DNA from: Oleidesulfovibrio sp047973035
GTDB lineage: Bacteria > Desulfobacterota > Desulfovibrionia > Desulfovibrionales > Desulfovibrionaceae
DNA: 64,000 nt
Direction of reading: 5' to 3'
NCBI RefSeq assembly: GCF_047973035.1
Contig: NZ_JBKEBF010000019.1
Location: 1-64,000 of the forward strand
Under the pieces are notes generated by a model, which saw only the letters and a program-made list of their open reading frames with translations, had not been told where the DNA came from and ran no database searches. This document shows, piece by piece, positions 8,701 through 17,514 of this stretch. Positions within the stretch are counted from its first letter, which is position 1; each line of letters begins with the position of its first letter. The position numbers and the translations under genes were made by a program.

Positions 8701-10490
8701 GCGACCGCCTCCTGCACACCGTTATATTGACGAGAACCAATCTTCCACTGTTTCGCTGTTTGAGAGGCGCTCCACATGGTCGCATATGCTTTGCATTCCC
8801 TGAGAAGTTGAGCATGCGTACCCTGCGCAACAACAAAACCATTATTCAAGACGATGATATGATCTGCTTTTTCAACTGTATGTATACGATGAGTAACCAC
8901 GATTACGGTTTTGGTCGCCATAAACGCTGCAAGAGCTTCTTGGATTCTGCATTCATTTTCTGCATCCATTGCAGCCGTCGCCTCGTCCATAATCAACACA
9001 GGGGTGTCCCGGAGAATGCAACGGGCAAGCGCTATACGCTGTTTTTCTCCTCCGCTAAGCTGGACGCGGCCACCTTCGCCGATAATCGTGTCATACCCGT
9101 CTGACAATGCCTTGATTCGCTCATGGCATTGTGCCATGCAGGCGGCACGGACAACCTCGTCCGTGCTAGCGTGAGGGCTGCCAAGCTGAATGTTGTCAAA
9201 CACTGAACCGGTAAAAATAAAAGAGTCCTGCAGAAAAGCGCTGACGGTCTTTGAGCGTTCTTCCAACGACATCTCAGCCATATCTCGTACGCCGATCTTG
9301 ATAAATCCAGATTGCGGCTTTTCCATACCCGCGAGCAGCGCTGCTAAAGAACTTTTCCCGCTGCCACTAGGGCCAACCACAGCTACAAAACTGCCGGGCT
9401 GTATGCTCATGTTAATACCAGTCAGTACTTCAGACTCCCCATAGGAAAACGACAAATCTTGAACAACAATTGTACCTACAGCTTCTGTAAGTATGTTCTG
9501 TCCCGCCTTGGGTTGTTCGTCTTTATCTTCACATTCAAATAAAGCATCAATTCCGGCCATAGCTATGGAGAGCTGACTGAGAATTGCGCCGATACGCATC
9601 ACCTTTATGAGCGGGGCAAGCATCATGGGACCAAGCATGATAAACAGAACAAGTTCAGCAACCTGAATTGAACCTTTTGAAAGCAGCCATAAACCGAGAA
9701 TCCCCAGCGGCACATGGTTCAAGGTGACCAGCGCAAGAAAGGCTCCCCATCTTCCGGTCAGTTTTCTGATGAACGACGCCTGCATATCCCTGTAGTTTTC
9801 CACGCTTGTGCGCAACCTGTCGCAAGAATCAAGGCTTCTGTTAAATATTTTCACCACTGGCATGCCGCGAACAAACTCGATGATGGAGGTGTTCATACGT
9901 TCCTGTGCCGCACCATACGTAGCCATGAAGTCGTCCTGTTGGACTATTTTGGCAGAGCCACCCTGCACCCATAGTGCAAAAGGCAATGGAGCAAGAGCAG
10001 CCAACCCCATACGCCAATCAATAAAAAACAATGAAAAACCGATACCAAGAGGCAATGCAATGGCAGAAACTACGTCAGGAAGATGGTGAGATATGAACAT
10101 GTCGACAAGGTTCACATCCTCGGTGAGCATTTTTTTCATACGCCCCTGAGAAAAAGACGATAGCGCTCCGCCACCAAGCCTGCCCACCTTCTCAAGAATA
10201 TTCTTTCTCAGGGCTGTGCATACAATGTTTCCAACCCTATGACTCATAAGCCCCGAAGCAAGTGCAAGCACATAACGCACAACCATTGCTATGACTGTTA
10301 AGCCTCCGACAATCAAAAACCACTGGCTGCCTTGCTCCCGCTGAACCGGGGGAGCGAGGATAAAAAACGCTGCCACAGCCGGCGCCAAAGACAGCACGGC
10401 TCCCAGCAAAGAGCACCCTACAGCAGGAGCCAAAGCTGTGGGTCGCATACCTGCGTACTGAAATATCTTTATAACTATTTTGGAAAGCAT
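8697..10490 (-). CDS. ABC transporter, fused permease-ATPase (YbtP/IrtA-like)
   Basis: 597 residues from the ATG at 10490 (AAGGACACTC upstream); an in-frame GTG at 10508 is a weaker alternative. Membrane domain about 15-330, ATPase domain with Walker A GPSGSGKSS, signature LSGGEKQRIALARC, Walker B VLIMDEATAAMD and THRIH. First gene of the ABC-ABC-MATE operon and the presumed heterodimer partner of the next protein (four-base ATGA overlap). It is divergent from the AraC-type regulator, and a Fur-box-like sequence lies between them, so iron-responsive control is likely. No FAD-binding siderophore-interacting domain, as in mycobacterial IrtA, is present. Import versus export cannot be decided from sequence alone. 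Confidence 0.85.
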   Translation of the reverse strand: MLSKIVIKIFQYAGMRPTALAPAVGCSLLGAVLSLAPAVAAFFILAPPVQREQGSQWFLIVGGLTVIAMVVRYVLALASGLMSHRVGNIVCTALRKNILEKVGRLGGGALSSFSQGRMKKMLTEDVNLVDMFISHHLPDVVSAIALPLGIGFSLFFIDWRMGLAALAPLPFALWVQGGSAKIVQQDDFMATYGAAQERMNTSIIEFVRGMPVVKIFNRSLDSCDRLRTSVENYRDMQASFIRKLTGRWGAFLALVTLNHVPLGILGLWLLSKGSIQVAELVLFIMLGPMMLAPLIKVMRIGAILSQLSIAMAGIDALFECEDKDEQPKAGQNILTEAVGTIVVQDLSFSYGESEVLTGINMSIQPGSFVAVVGPSGSGKSSLAALLAGMEKPQSGFIKIGVRDMAEMSLEERSKTVSAFLQDSFIFTGSVFDNIQLGSPHASTDEVVRAACMAQCHERIKALSDGYDTIIGEGGRVQLSGGEKQRIALARCILRDTPVLIMDEATAAMDAENECRIQEALAAFMATKTVIVVTHRIHTVEKADHIIVLNNGFVVAQGTHAQLLRECKAYATMWSASQTAKQWKIGSRQYNGVQEAVA

Positions 10491-10612
10491 GAGTGTCCTT
10501 TGGTTCACCTGTTACCCTAAATAAGCCTAGATTCGCTTCGCGGTGGTTGTTCTCTATCCACGTATGGGCATACCTGCGAACATTCTCTCGTTTGTGCCAC
10601 CGCCGCTACCTG

Positions 10613-10632
10613 CAAAAGGAGCATCCACACCC
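10613..10632 (+). promoter_or_regulatory. Candidate AraC operator, copy 3 of a shared motif
   Basis: CAAAAGGAGCATCCACACCC. The same pattern (CAAA, then GGAGCAT, then ACCC) occurs at 14043-14062 and, more loosely, at 14250-14271, that is, only in the two divergent promoter regions of this locus. Binding by the AraC regulator encoded at 10752 is inference. Confidence 0.4.
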
Positions 10633-10651
10633 GAAAATGAAAACCATTTCC
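10633..10651. promoter_or_regulatory. Fur-box-like palindrome (ABC operon / AraC gene)
   Basis: GAAAATGAAAACCATTTCC matches 14 of 19 positions of the classical Fur box GATAATGATAATCATTATC. It lies between the ABC operon and the divergent AraC gene and could serve both. Confidence 0.45.
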
Positions 10652-10751
10652 ACTCAAACAACGCGCCCTCTTGCTTTTGATTATGAATTTTGATATCAAT
10701 AGCTCCATACGTCATAACTTACGGTCTTTTTTAGATAGGCAAGGAGGGATA

Positions 10752-11777
10752 ATGGCCAGCATAATTGATATGGTCGTCCAACCCAGCTTGAATAACACCT
10801 TTTTTGGTGCGCTTGAGCAGTTAGGTTCCAAAGCGTACAAATCCTTTATACGCTCTATCGACGTGTCCCATTCAAACTATGCCCAAGGAGTTTGCGAACT
10901 GACTTTGAACTCTGGATTCAGCATGGTTACTGCTGACAATGTCGCTCCCGACCCACAACCGAAATCCTTTGCGTTCAAAAAATCACCTATTGTATTTTCC
11001 GTTTCTCTTTCTGGTTATGGAGTTGTCAAATTTTTCGATGATTCAAAAAGGGAGATACACGTATGCGACAACGATCTTTACATCGGGTACGCTCCTAACA
11101 CCTGCGGAGAAACAGTTTCCATGGGCAAAGAACAGCACAGCAGTGTCATGCTCATTGCTGATCCACAATTTTTGCAGGATATTTTTGGCACGAAGCTTAT
11201 ACAAAGCCTTCCAGCTAACTTTGTCGACATCATACTAAAAAATGGCCAGTCGCTGCACGCCGAAAGCCTTCCTGCCCCTCCTCAGGCAATTGCTTTGGCC
11301 GACAAAGTGATGCGCTCTACACTTGCTCCCGATTTGTTTAAAGTATTTGCATATAGCACCGGTATAGAGATGTTGTGCCTTATTCTTGACCATCTTCAGG
11401 AATGCCAAAAAACAAAAAAAATACCACTTACTCAGGATGACATATCGAAGCTCAATCAAGTCCGTATGCTCATGAAGAACAACATAGTCACCCCTCCTTC
11501 ACTGCAGGACCTTTGCCGAGAAGTAGGCATTAATGAATTTAAACTAAAGCGGGGCTTCAAGCAGGTTTTCGGCACCACAGTTTTTGGCTACCTGCAAAAG
11601 CAACGGGTCAAGACAGCATATCTTGCTATGATCAATGACGGAAAAAACGTAAGTGAATGCGCCTGGGACGTAGGCTACACTAATGTCAGCCACTTCATTG
11701 CCGCCTTCAGAAAACACTTTGGAGTCACTCCGGGAGCAGTAGCGAAAGGTTTCCGCATGGGTTGTCGATGCAGATAA
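10752..11777 (+). CDS. AraC-family transcription regulator (YbtA/PchR-like position)
   Basis: 341 residues from the ATG at 10752, preceded by AAGGAGGGATA; the frame is open further upstream from 10671 but without an RBS. The N-terminal 230 residues are a sensing region of the kind seen in siderophore regulators; the C-terminal 100 residues carry two helix-turn-helix units (LQDLCREVGINEFKLKRGFKQVFG, then the conserved VSECAWDVGYTNVSHFIAAFRKHFGVTPG block). YbtA and PchR are AraC-type activators that bind the iron-loaded siderophore and switch on receptor, transport and synthesis genes. The position between the transport operon and the receptor gene supports the same job; the effector is inferred to be the cluster product. 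A terminator shared with the convergent receptor gene follows. Confidence 0.85.
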   Translation: MASIIDMVVQPSLNNTFFGALEQLGSKAYKSFIRSIDVSHSNYAQGVCELTLNSGFSMVTADNVAPDPQPKSFAFKKSPIVFSVSLSGYGVVKFFDDSKREIHVCDNDLYIGYAPNTCGETVSMGKEQHSSVMLIADPQFLQDIFGTKLIQSLPANFVDIILKNGQSLHAESLPAPPQAIALADKVMRSTLAPDLFKVFAYSTGIEMLCLILDHLQECQKTKKIPLTQDDISKLNQVRMLMKNNIVTPPSLQDLCREVGINEFKLKRGFKQVFGTTVFGYLQKQRVKTAYLAMINDGKNVSECAWDVGYTNVSHFIAAFRKHFGVTPGAVAKGFRMGCRCR

Positions 11778-11808
11778 ACAAACAAGAAACCAGAGCGACT
11801 TCACATAA

Positions 11809-11841
11809 AAACGCGCAACACGTTAACCGAGCTGCGCGTTT
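11809..11841. terminator. Bidirectional terminator between AraC gene and receptor gene
   Basis: AAACGCGCA (11809-11817) pairs with TGCGCGTTT (11833-11841), flanked by A-rich and T-rich sequence. It sits between two convergent stop codons (11777 and 11861). Confidence 0.7.
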
Positions 11842-11860
11842 CATTCCGTAATTCAAACGT

Positions 11861-13945
11861 TTAGAATGTTACTTCAACACGCAGGCCGAACTCTCTGGGC
11901 TTACCGACAGTACCCATATCAGATGTGGGCATATAGAAAGTCAGATAGCGCTCATCAAACACGTTGTTTCCATAAAGATAGGCTCTCCACCCTTCCGACT
12001 CGTACCCCAGCTTCGCATTGGAAATCGTCAGGCCGCTTCGGGAAACCGTGTTAGCGTCATTCCAATACATTTTGCCGTAGTTAAGCACTTCACCCCGAAC
12101 GAACAAACCATTTTCAAACCGATACTGAGCTGCAGCGCTCAGAGTGTGCTCCGGAGTCAGGGGAACATCGTTACCGCTGTAATCAACTTCAACCCCGCTT
12201 ATGTCAGTAACGTAGTCATCAAACTCGGCCCTTGTGAAGGCAGCCGAAAACTCCAGTTCCAGCCCTTTGACCGGCCGTGCGGTAACATCAAGCTCACCAC
12301 CCCAGCTTGTCGCTTTACCGGCATTTTCGGCATAATAGTTATTGAATGCGTCAGTGCTCCAGGTTTGCAGATCTTTAATGTCAGAATAAAAAAGGTTGGC
12401 ATTAACCATGAGCTTGTTGCTTAAGAACATGCTTTTGACACCCACTTCATAATCCCACGATGTCTGCTCCTCAAAGGTATGCTTTTCAGGGTCTGGTGAA
12501 GAGTTGTTCCAGTTAAAGCCACCCGGCTGGAAACCACGGGTTATACTGACATATCCCATGACACTCTCGGTAACATCATAAGAAAGACTCGCCTGCGGCA
12601 GTATAGCATCCCAATGTTGGGTTGTATGAGCTCTGTTGTCAGTCCCGAACGGATTCACGTGCTTAAATTGTATTTCTTTATCCGTATATTGGTAACGAAG
12701 GGCTGTAGTCAGTTTCATCCTATCATCCATAAAGGGGAATACAGCCTGACCAAATGCAGCGTAGTCATTAGACTTTTCTGTATTGTTATACAAAAACTCC
12801 ATACCGAACATTTCTGAATATATTTTTTTTCTGTCATGTTCTTTGTGGCTACCATAGATACCCGCTAGCCAACTGATACCATCGCTGCCCTCAAGAGACT
12901 TGAGCCGGAATTCCTGACTAAACTCAAGCCTGTCCACATCACGGCCGGAAACAGGAATCGGCAACCCAAGGAACTGCATATCTTGTTCATATTCGACACT
13001 ATCCTGTCGGTATGTCGATACAGAGTCCAATCTTGCCCAATCAAAGTCATATCCAAGTGAAAAACCAGTGCTCAGAGCATCGCTGTTGGTACTATCATTC
13101 GGATTTGCGGCAGTTTTCAAAGTCGGACTCATACCTTTAATATTAGGATCAAATCCCTTGCTTTCCTTGATGTATTCAGCAACCAGATTCATCTCAAGTT
13201 TTTCCGAGGGAGTAATACGCAATTGCCCTTTCAAACGCCCTGTATTTTTTTTGTTACTCTCTTCGCTGTTCTCATTGTCCATATAGCCATCAGTACCGTC
13301 ATACTGCGCCGAGAGTGAGTAAAAAAGTTTGTCTTCTACAACAGGTCCCGTGGCAAGTCCTCCAATTTCACGGCTAAAGTAGCTACCTGTTGATCCATAC
13401 GTCGTAAAAAAATTTTCATTTGTTGGTTTCTTGGAAATAATATTGATTACCCCGCCCATACTGCTTTTACCGTATAAAACACTCTGTGCACCACGAAGTA
13501 TCTCAATACGTTCAATATTCAAAAGACTGGGGTCAGTATTCAGAAAAGAATCCATAGGAATGCCGTCCACGTAAACGATAAGTGGGTTAGCTTCCACAAA
13601 TTCCATAGTTTTCTTGCCTCGGAAAGACATAAACCTGTTGTTGCCAACAGTTGTCCCTGTATAGAGGTTGGGAATGCGATCGAATACATCTTTAAGAGTC
13701 TTTATTCCCGCATCCTCAAGTTTATTACCATCCATGATAGTCATTGATATCGGTATCTTCTGAGCATTCTGCTCACGTTTATTGGCAAAAACTTTTACTG
13801 GCTCGAGTAAATAGCTTGGTCGGCTTTTCTTTTCCTCTTTCTGCTCCTCTGCATATGCCGGAGCCCCTCCCCCAAACACAAGCACCATGGCGAGCACAGC
13901 CAACAAAGAGCAGCCCAATTTAGTAACCCTCGATAACATATGCAC
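11861..13945 (-). CDS. TonB-dependent outer-membrane receptor (siderophore type)
   Basis: 694 residues. Signal peptide (LLAVLAMVLVFGGGAPAYA), then a TonB-box-like LEPVKVFANK, a plug domain (GIKTLKDVFDRIPN, RIEILRGAQSVLYGKSSMGGVINI) and a 22-strand barrel ending in FGLRVEVTF with the usual terminal Phe. It is of the FyuA/FhuE-like class that imports ferric siderophores across the outer membrane using TonB energy. A GTG at 13945 has GAGGAG at good spacing (GGAG-AAAACA-GTG); the ATG at 13939 is the alternative. It is divergent from the biosynthetic operon with a Fur-like box in its leader, next to the AraC regulator, and a full TonB system lies at the end of the biosynthetic operon. The cognate ligand is most likely the product of this cluster. 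Confidence 0.9.
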   Translation of the reverse strand: MHMLSRVTKLGCSLLAVLAMVLVFGGGAPAYAEEQKEEKKSRPSYLLEPVKVFANKREQNAQKIPISMTIMDGNKLEDAGIKTLKDVFDRIPNLYTGTTVGNNRFMSFRGKKTMEFVEANPLIVYVDGIPMDSFLNTDPSLLNIERIEILRGAQSVLYGKSSMGGVINIISKKPTNENFFTTYGSTGSYFSREIGGLATGPVVEDKLFYSLSAQYDGTDGYMDNENSEESNKKNTGRLKGQLRITPSEKLEMNLVAEYIKESKGFDPNIKGMSPTLKTAANPNDSTNSDALSTGFSLGYDFDWARLDSVSTYRQDSVEYEQDMQFLGLPIPVSGRDVDRLEFSQEFRLKSLEGSDGISWLAGIYGSHKEHDRKKIYSEMFGMEFLYNNTEKSNDYAAFGQAVFPFMDDRMKLTTALRYQYTDKEIQFKHVNPFGTDNRAHTTQHWDAILPQASLSYDVTESVMGYVSITRGFQPGGFNWNNSSPDPEKHTFEEQTSWDYEVGVKSMFLSNKLMVNANLFYSDIKDLQTWSTDAFNNYYAENAGKATSWGGELDVTARPVKGLELEFSAAFTRAEFDDYVTDISGVEVDYSGNDVPLTPEHTLSAAAQYRFENGLFVRGEVLNYGKMYWNDANTVSRSGLTISNAKLGYESEGWRAYLYGNNVFDERYLTFYMPTSDMGTVGKPREFGLRVEVTF

Positions 13946-13999
13946 TGTTTTCTCCTCATTTTCGTTGCATTGTTCAGTGGTCAGACATCACTTTAAAAT

Positions 14000-14018
14000 G
14001 AAAATGAGAATTAACATC
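14000..14018. promoter_or_regulatory. Fur-box-like sequence upstream of the receptor gene
   Basis: GAAAATGAGAATTAACATC matches 14 of 19 positions of the classical Fur box. It lies 55 bp upstream of the receptor start codon on the receptor side of the divergent promoter region. Confidence 0.45.
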
Positions 14019-14042
14019 ACCACAACGCTATACGACTCCCCT

Positions 14043-14062
14043 CAAACGGAGCATGCGTACCC
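14043..14062 (+). promoter_or_regulatory. Candidate AraC operator, copy 1
   Basis: CAAACGGAGCATGCGTACCC; agrees at 15 of 20 positions with the copy at 10613-10632. Placed about 100 bp upstream of the receptor start, compatible with activation of the receptor promoter. Confidence 0.4.
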
Positions 14063-14235
14063 AAAAAACGCTACGCCTATTCACAAATAAGCTGGGGCAA
14101 AGCTCAGCCCATCACTAACAGCCAGATAAAAAACAATATCTTTAAGCATCTACCATTTCGCCACTAAAGGGCCTGTGTGAGCCTGTTCCTAAATTTAAAA
14201 AAACAATGGTACAGAATAACCGCCTCTTCTTGGAA

Positions 14236-14252
14236 TTGAAAATCATTTTCAA
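14236..14252. promoter_or_regulatory. Fur box upstream of the biosynthetic operon
   Basis: TTGAAAATCATTTTCAA is a 17-bp palindrome, perfect apart from its central base, of the TGAAAATnATTTTCA type expected for Fur. It lies 116 bp upstream of panD, the first gene of the synthesis operon, and is the best Fur site in the window. It predicts iron repression of the whole 39-kb transcript. Confidence 0.65.
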
Positions 14253-14271
14253 AAACGAGCATGCATAATCC
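14250..14271 (+). promoter_or_regulatory. Candidate AraC operator, copy 2
   Basis: A CAAAAACGAGCAT stretch followed by GCATAATCC resembles the copies at 10613 and 14043 in the CAAA...GAGCAT core. It overlaps the right edge of the Fur box by three bases, which would make activator and Fur compete at the synthesis promoter. Confidence 0.35.
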
Positions 14272-14367
14272 TTCCTCGGGCAGCACGAAGAACTGAGAGC
14301 AACTAATGTATGCTTCATCAGTGGCTCAATAGCTCTTGAAAATAACATTACTATGGAGAAATTTTAG

Positions 14368-14784
14368 ATGATTAAGATGATTCGCGCCAAGCTGCACGGT
14401 CTGAAAGTGACGGACAGCAATCTTAATTACAGAGGCTCCATCACTCTGGACCCTCTACTTTGCAAACAGGCCGGTATTTACCCGCTGGAGTATGTTTACA
14501 TCTGGAACAAAACAAATGGAGAGAGAACTTCTACCTACGTAATATTCGGTGAGCCCGGGTCCAAATGCTGCGTTCTCAACGGAGCCTCAGCCCGCCGTTG
14601 CCAACCGGGCGACGAGGTCATTATCGGAGCATCCGAATATGTCAACTCGCCAGAAGATATCTGCAATGTAAAGCCCACAGTGCTTCTCTTCGACGACCAG
14701 AACAACGTTGCCGAAGTTCTCAAATATGACGCCTATAAAGACGGTAATGACGACTTCCAGTTCCAGATGGTCCCAGCTGACTAG
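14368..14784 (+). CDS. panD: Aspartate 1-decarboxylase, beta-alanine supply for the cluster
   Basis: 138 residues. It makes beta-alanine from L-aspartate using a pyruvoyl group formed by self-cleavage. The cleavage pair is visible as Gly23-Ser24 in LNYRGSITLD; the catalytic Lys is in AKLHG (Lys8, His10), and the Arg...Thr-Tyr of the active site are in NGERTSTYVI. Family length is about 125-130, so this is full-length with a slightly longer tail. PanD normally serves pantothenate/CoA synthesis, but here it is the first gene of an NRPS/PKS operon, directly before the carrier-protein activating enzyme, and the synthetases contain three A domains with beta-alanine-like specificity residues. A dedicated precursor-supply role is therefore strongly suggested. 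RBS is weak (GGAGAAATTTTAG). The next gene's start probably lies inside its 3' end. Confidence 0.9.
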   Translation: MIKMIRAKLHGLKVTDSNLNYRGSITLDPLLCKQAGIYPLEYVYIWNKTNGERTSTYVIFGEPGSKCCVLNGASARRCQPGDEVIIGASEYVNSPEDICNVKPTVLLFDDQNNVAEVLKYDAYKDGNDDFQFQMVPAD

Positions 14785-15649
14785 CGCAGGACTTACGAAC
14801 CCGAGCAACGCTCCATGCAGCGGACAAGCACGAGTTCCGCTGCATGAGCGCGCTGCCAGATCAACGAGTATCGACGTAACTTTTTCTGATGACATTGATA
14901 TTTGGCTTGCTGATGCAAAAAGCTTTTTCCTGACCGACGAGGTTCAGGGTGCTTCAAACCAGTTTTCCATTGCCGCCCGAATTGCTGATGGCCTGCTGTC
15001 CTCAGAAGAATTGCTTCGAATGAAACGCTTTCATTTTACCAGAGATGCGCTGTTATTCTGCACGGCTCATATCCTGAAAAGGGTGTTGCTCAGCATGTAC
15101 GAGCCCGCAGTTAATCCACACCAGTGGCAATTCGAGAACACTGCTTATGGAAAACCGAAGCTCAGAGCCATCCCGTTTGGCATTCCACTGTATTTCAACT
15201 TGTCACACTCGTGGCCGTTTGCAGCTTTGGCGATATCACGAAGTTGTCCTTGCGGAATAGATATCGAATTGTCCCGGGCAGAAAGCGGCTTATACGAAAA
15301 CGTGTACTCAACGCTGCATCCTCTTGACCTGACTTTGATAGCAGAATCGATCGAAAAAGAACGTTGTTTTCTCGAAGTCTGGACCAGAAAGGAAGCTGCA
15401 GCAAAGGCACTCGGTACCGGACTGACTTGGGACTTCAAATCGTTCCATGTCTGTCCGAAGACGGCACTTGTACATGGAGCCCCCTGCGCGGCAACTCCTG
15501 TGAAAGCAAAAACCGTCTCTACCGCTCGCAAAGATGTAACTCTTGCCGTGGGCTGGATTAGTGGAAACACCGACATAACCATGTCCGAACCGCGATGGGT
15601 CAGTTCCCTTCCACTGTCGGACCTCGTTAACCATACAGGCTTGAAATAG
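14747..15649 (+). CDS. Sfp-type 4'-phosphopantetheinyl transferase
   Basis: Transfers phosphopantetheine from CoA to the Ser of carrier domains, needed to activate the nine carrier domains downstream. Visible motifs: FNLSHSW, CGIDIELSRAE (metal-binding GIDIE) and WTRKEAAAKALGTGL (WxxKEA). The start is uncertain: the frame is open from 14708 (TTG), with ATGs at 14726 and 14747 inside panD and none between panD's stop and the domain. I chose 14747 (300 residues); the family is usually 220-250, and the recognisable homology begins around residue 45, so a non-ATG start after 14784 is possible. Second gene of the operon; a stop-codon spacing of 19 bp separates it from the first synthetase. Confidence 0.85.
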   Translation: MTTSSSRWSQLTSAGLTNPSNAPCSGQARVPLHERAARSTSIDVTFSDDIDIWLADAKSFFLTDEVQGASNQFSIAARIADGLLSSEELLRMKRFHFTRDALLFCTAHILKRVLLSMYEPAVNPHQWQFENTAYGKPKLRAIPFGIPLYFNLSHSWPFAALAISRSCPCGIDIELSRAESGLYENVYSTLHPLDLTLIAESIEKERCFLEVWTRKEAAAKALGTGLTWDFKSFHVCPKTALVHGAPCAATPVKAKTVSTARKDVTLAVGWISGNTDITMSEPRWVSSLPLSDLVNHTGLK

Positions 15650-15668
15650 ACGTTCATGGAGAGTCTTA

Positions 15669-17513
15669 ATGAAAATAGACATGTACGGACATGCCCCATG
15701 CAGTGGGCAAGACTCCTCTGATTTTACCGAACAAAAGCAGACGAGCCCTCTCTTGCAGCGCTTTTTCCGCATCGCGCAACTACATGGTCATCAACCAGCC
15801 TGTATATTTTCGGAGTTCAGCCTGAGCTATGAAGAACTGGACAAGGCATCCGACGCGCTGGCCACCCAACTTCAGGCACATGGCCTTGGCACCACTAAAC
15901 CAGTGGGGGTCGTTCTGGAACGTTCTCCCGAGGTTATCGTGGCCTTTCTTGCAGCTGCCAAGGCCGGTGTTCCCTATGTCCCTGTTGCCTTAGAATGGCC
16001 GGAGCGAAGAAGCCGGAGTATTCTGCAAAGATGTAATGCAGGTCTGGTTATTGCCGCCTCCGAAAAGGCCTACAACAATTTTTGCGGACTCTCTGTCCTG
16101 CCTGTCATAATCACAACGGACAATCAATACGAACCAAGACCGTTGCCGACAAGCCCCGCAGAGCAACTTCCTCTGTATATTCTGCATACCTCCGGTTCTA
16201 CGGGCCAGCCAAAGGGGGTTATGGTTTCACATGCCAACGTGCTGCACTTTGCGACTAATTTTTGCCACGAGGCCTTGCGCCCCGGAGCCAGAGTTGCATT
16301 TTGCGCAGCTCTAACCTTTGACGCCACCGTTCTGGAAATATGGGGCAGTCTGCTCAATGGCTGCACCATAGTGGGTGGCAGGACAAGCGATATCCTTGAC
16401 GCACCCCGCTGCCAGAACTTTCTGTCTAAATACAACATCAGTTCCCTCTTTCTGGCCACAGCTGCGTTCAACGCTTTGGCCTTACAAAATCCATCGGTTT
16501 TTTCATCTCTGGGCTTCCTGTTTATGGGTGGAGAAAAGGCCACTCTGGAAATTCTCCGCAGCGTATTCGCAGCAGGACCACCTAAAAAATTTTACCATTG
16601 TTACGGCCCAACTGAAACAACGGTCATCATCACCAAGGACCTTGTGAATGGTATACCTAGTACTAAAGAGGACCTGTCAGTGGGTACCCCCATCGGCGAC
16701 GCTGTTGTGCGTATCTGCGACGAACACGGCATTATGTTGCCAACAGGTGAAACAGGAGAAGTTGTTCTGGGAGGTCCAACTGTATCCATGGGCTATTTGA
16801 ATGATGTGCAACGAACTGAGCAGGTGTTCATTCCTGACAATGACAATCCGGGTATGAAGCTATACCGAACTGGAGACTTGGGCAGACTGGACGCACAGGG
16901 AAAGTTGACACTACTCGGCAGGTTTGACGATCAGGTCAAAATCTCCGGCTATCGCGTCAACCTTGGTGAAATATGCTCCACCATTGAGCTTGCACCCGAG
17001 GTGGCCACGGCCCATGTCGCAGTCAGACGCGGTGCCGAGTCAGAACCCGTCGCCTATGTAGTCGTCAAGCCTGACCGCACGTTCTCCAAGGAGTCATTAA
17101 GCACTTTCCTGTCAAAACGACTCCCGCAATATATGCTCCCCCGTCATTTCGTCTTTCTTCCGAAAATGCCTATTAATGCAAATGGTAAAGTGGATAAAGG
17201 TCAACTTCCAGAACCATCAGTTCATATGCAGGACGAGTCCCCCGAAACTGTTCTGGGCCTGTTCCGTCTGGCCCTCGGCAGTAAGTATTTTACCGACACA
17301 GATTCTTTTTTGGCCCATGGCGGAACGTCACTCAAGGCAGCCTCACTCATTGTTTCCATCCGCAAGGCAACCGGGGCTACGATCCCTCTGGACATTTTTT
17401 ACCAGAAGCGGACCATAGAACACGTTAACCTATACATTTCATTACTCAAAGAAAGTCAGAGCCCCGCAGCTATCCCGTCATCAAACAACTCCTACGAAGA
17501 GGTGATTTTCTAA
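15669..17513 (+). CDS. NRPS loading module (A-T)
   Basis: 614 residues with an adenylation domain (about 30-520; A3 HTSGSTGQPKG, A4 FDATVLEIW, A5 CYGPTETT, A7 YRTGDLGR, A10 NANGKVDK) and a carrier domain whose Ser is near 554 (AHGGTSLKAA). No condensation domain precedes the A domain, so it probably starts the chain. Asp at the first specificity position means an alpha-amino acid substrate. Read by eye against PheA, the residues are D-A-L-F-F-G-C-V-I, loosely like codes for hydrophobic or aromatic residues, but I cannot name the amino acid. It lacks a docking domain at its N-terminus; the downstream partner (17515) begins with a TubC-type docking domain, which supports handing over to it. ATG follows GGAGAGTCTTA. 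Confidence 0.9.
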   Translation: MKIDMYGHAPCSGQDSSDFTEQKQTSPLLQRFFRIAQLHGHQPACIFSEFSLSYEELDKASDALATQLQAHGLGTTKPVGVVLERSPEVIVAFLAAAKAGVPYVPVALEWPERRSRSILQRCNAGLVIAASEKAYNNFCGLSVLPVIITTDNQYEPRPLPTSPAEQLPLYILHTSGSTGQPKGVMVSHANVLHFATNFCHEALRPGARVAFCAALTFDATVLEIWGSLLNGCTIVGGRTSDILDAPRCQNFLSKYNISSLFLATAAFNALALQNPSVFSSLGFLFMGGEKATLEILRSVFAAGPPKKFYHCYGPTETTVIITKDLVNGIPSTKEDLSVGTPIGDAVVRICDEHGIMLPTGETGEVVLGGPTVSMGYLNDVQRTEQVFIPDNDNPGMKLYRTGDLGRLDAQGKLTLLGRFDDQVKISGYRVNLGEICSTIELAPEVATAHVAVRRGAESEPVAYVVVKPDRTFSKESLSTFLSKRLPQYMLPRHFVFLPKMPINANGKVDKGQLPEPSVHMQDESPETVLGLFRLALGSKYFTDTDSFLAHGGTSLKAASLIVSIRKATGATIPLDIFYQKRTIEHVNLYISLLKESQSPAAIPSSNNSYEEVIF

Positions 17514-17514
17514 T

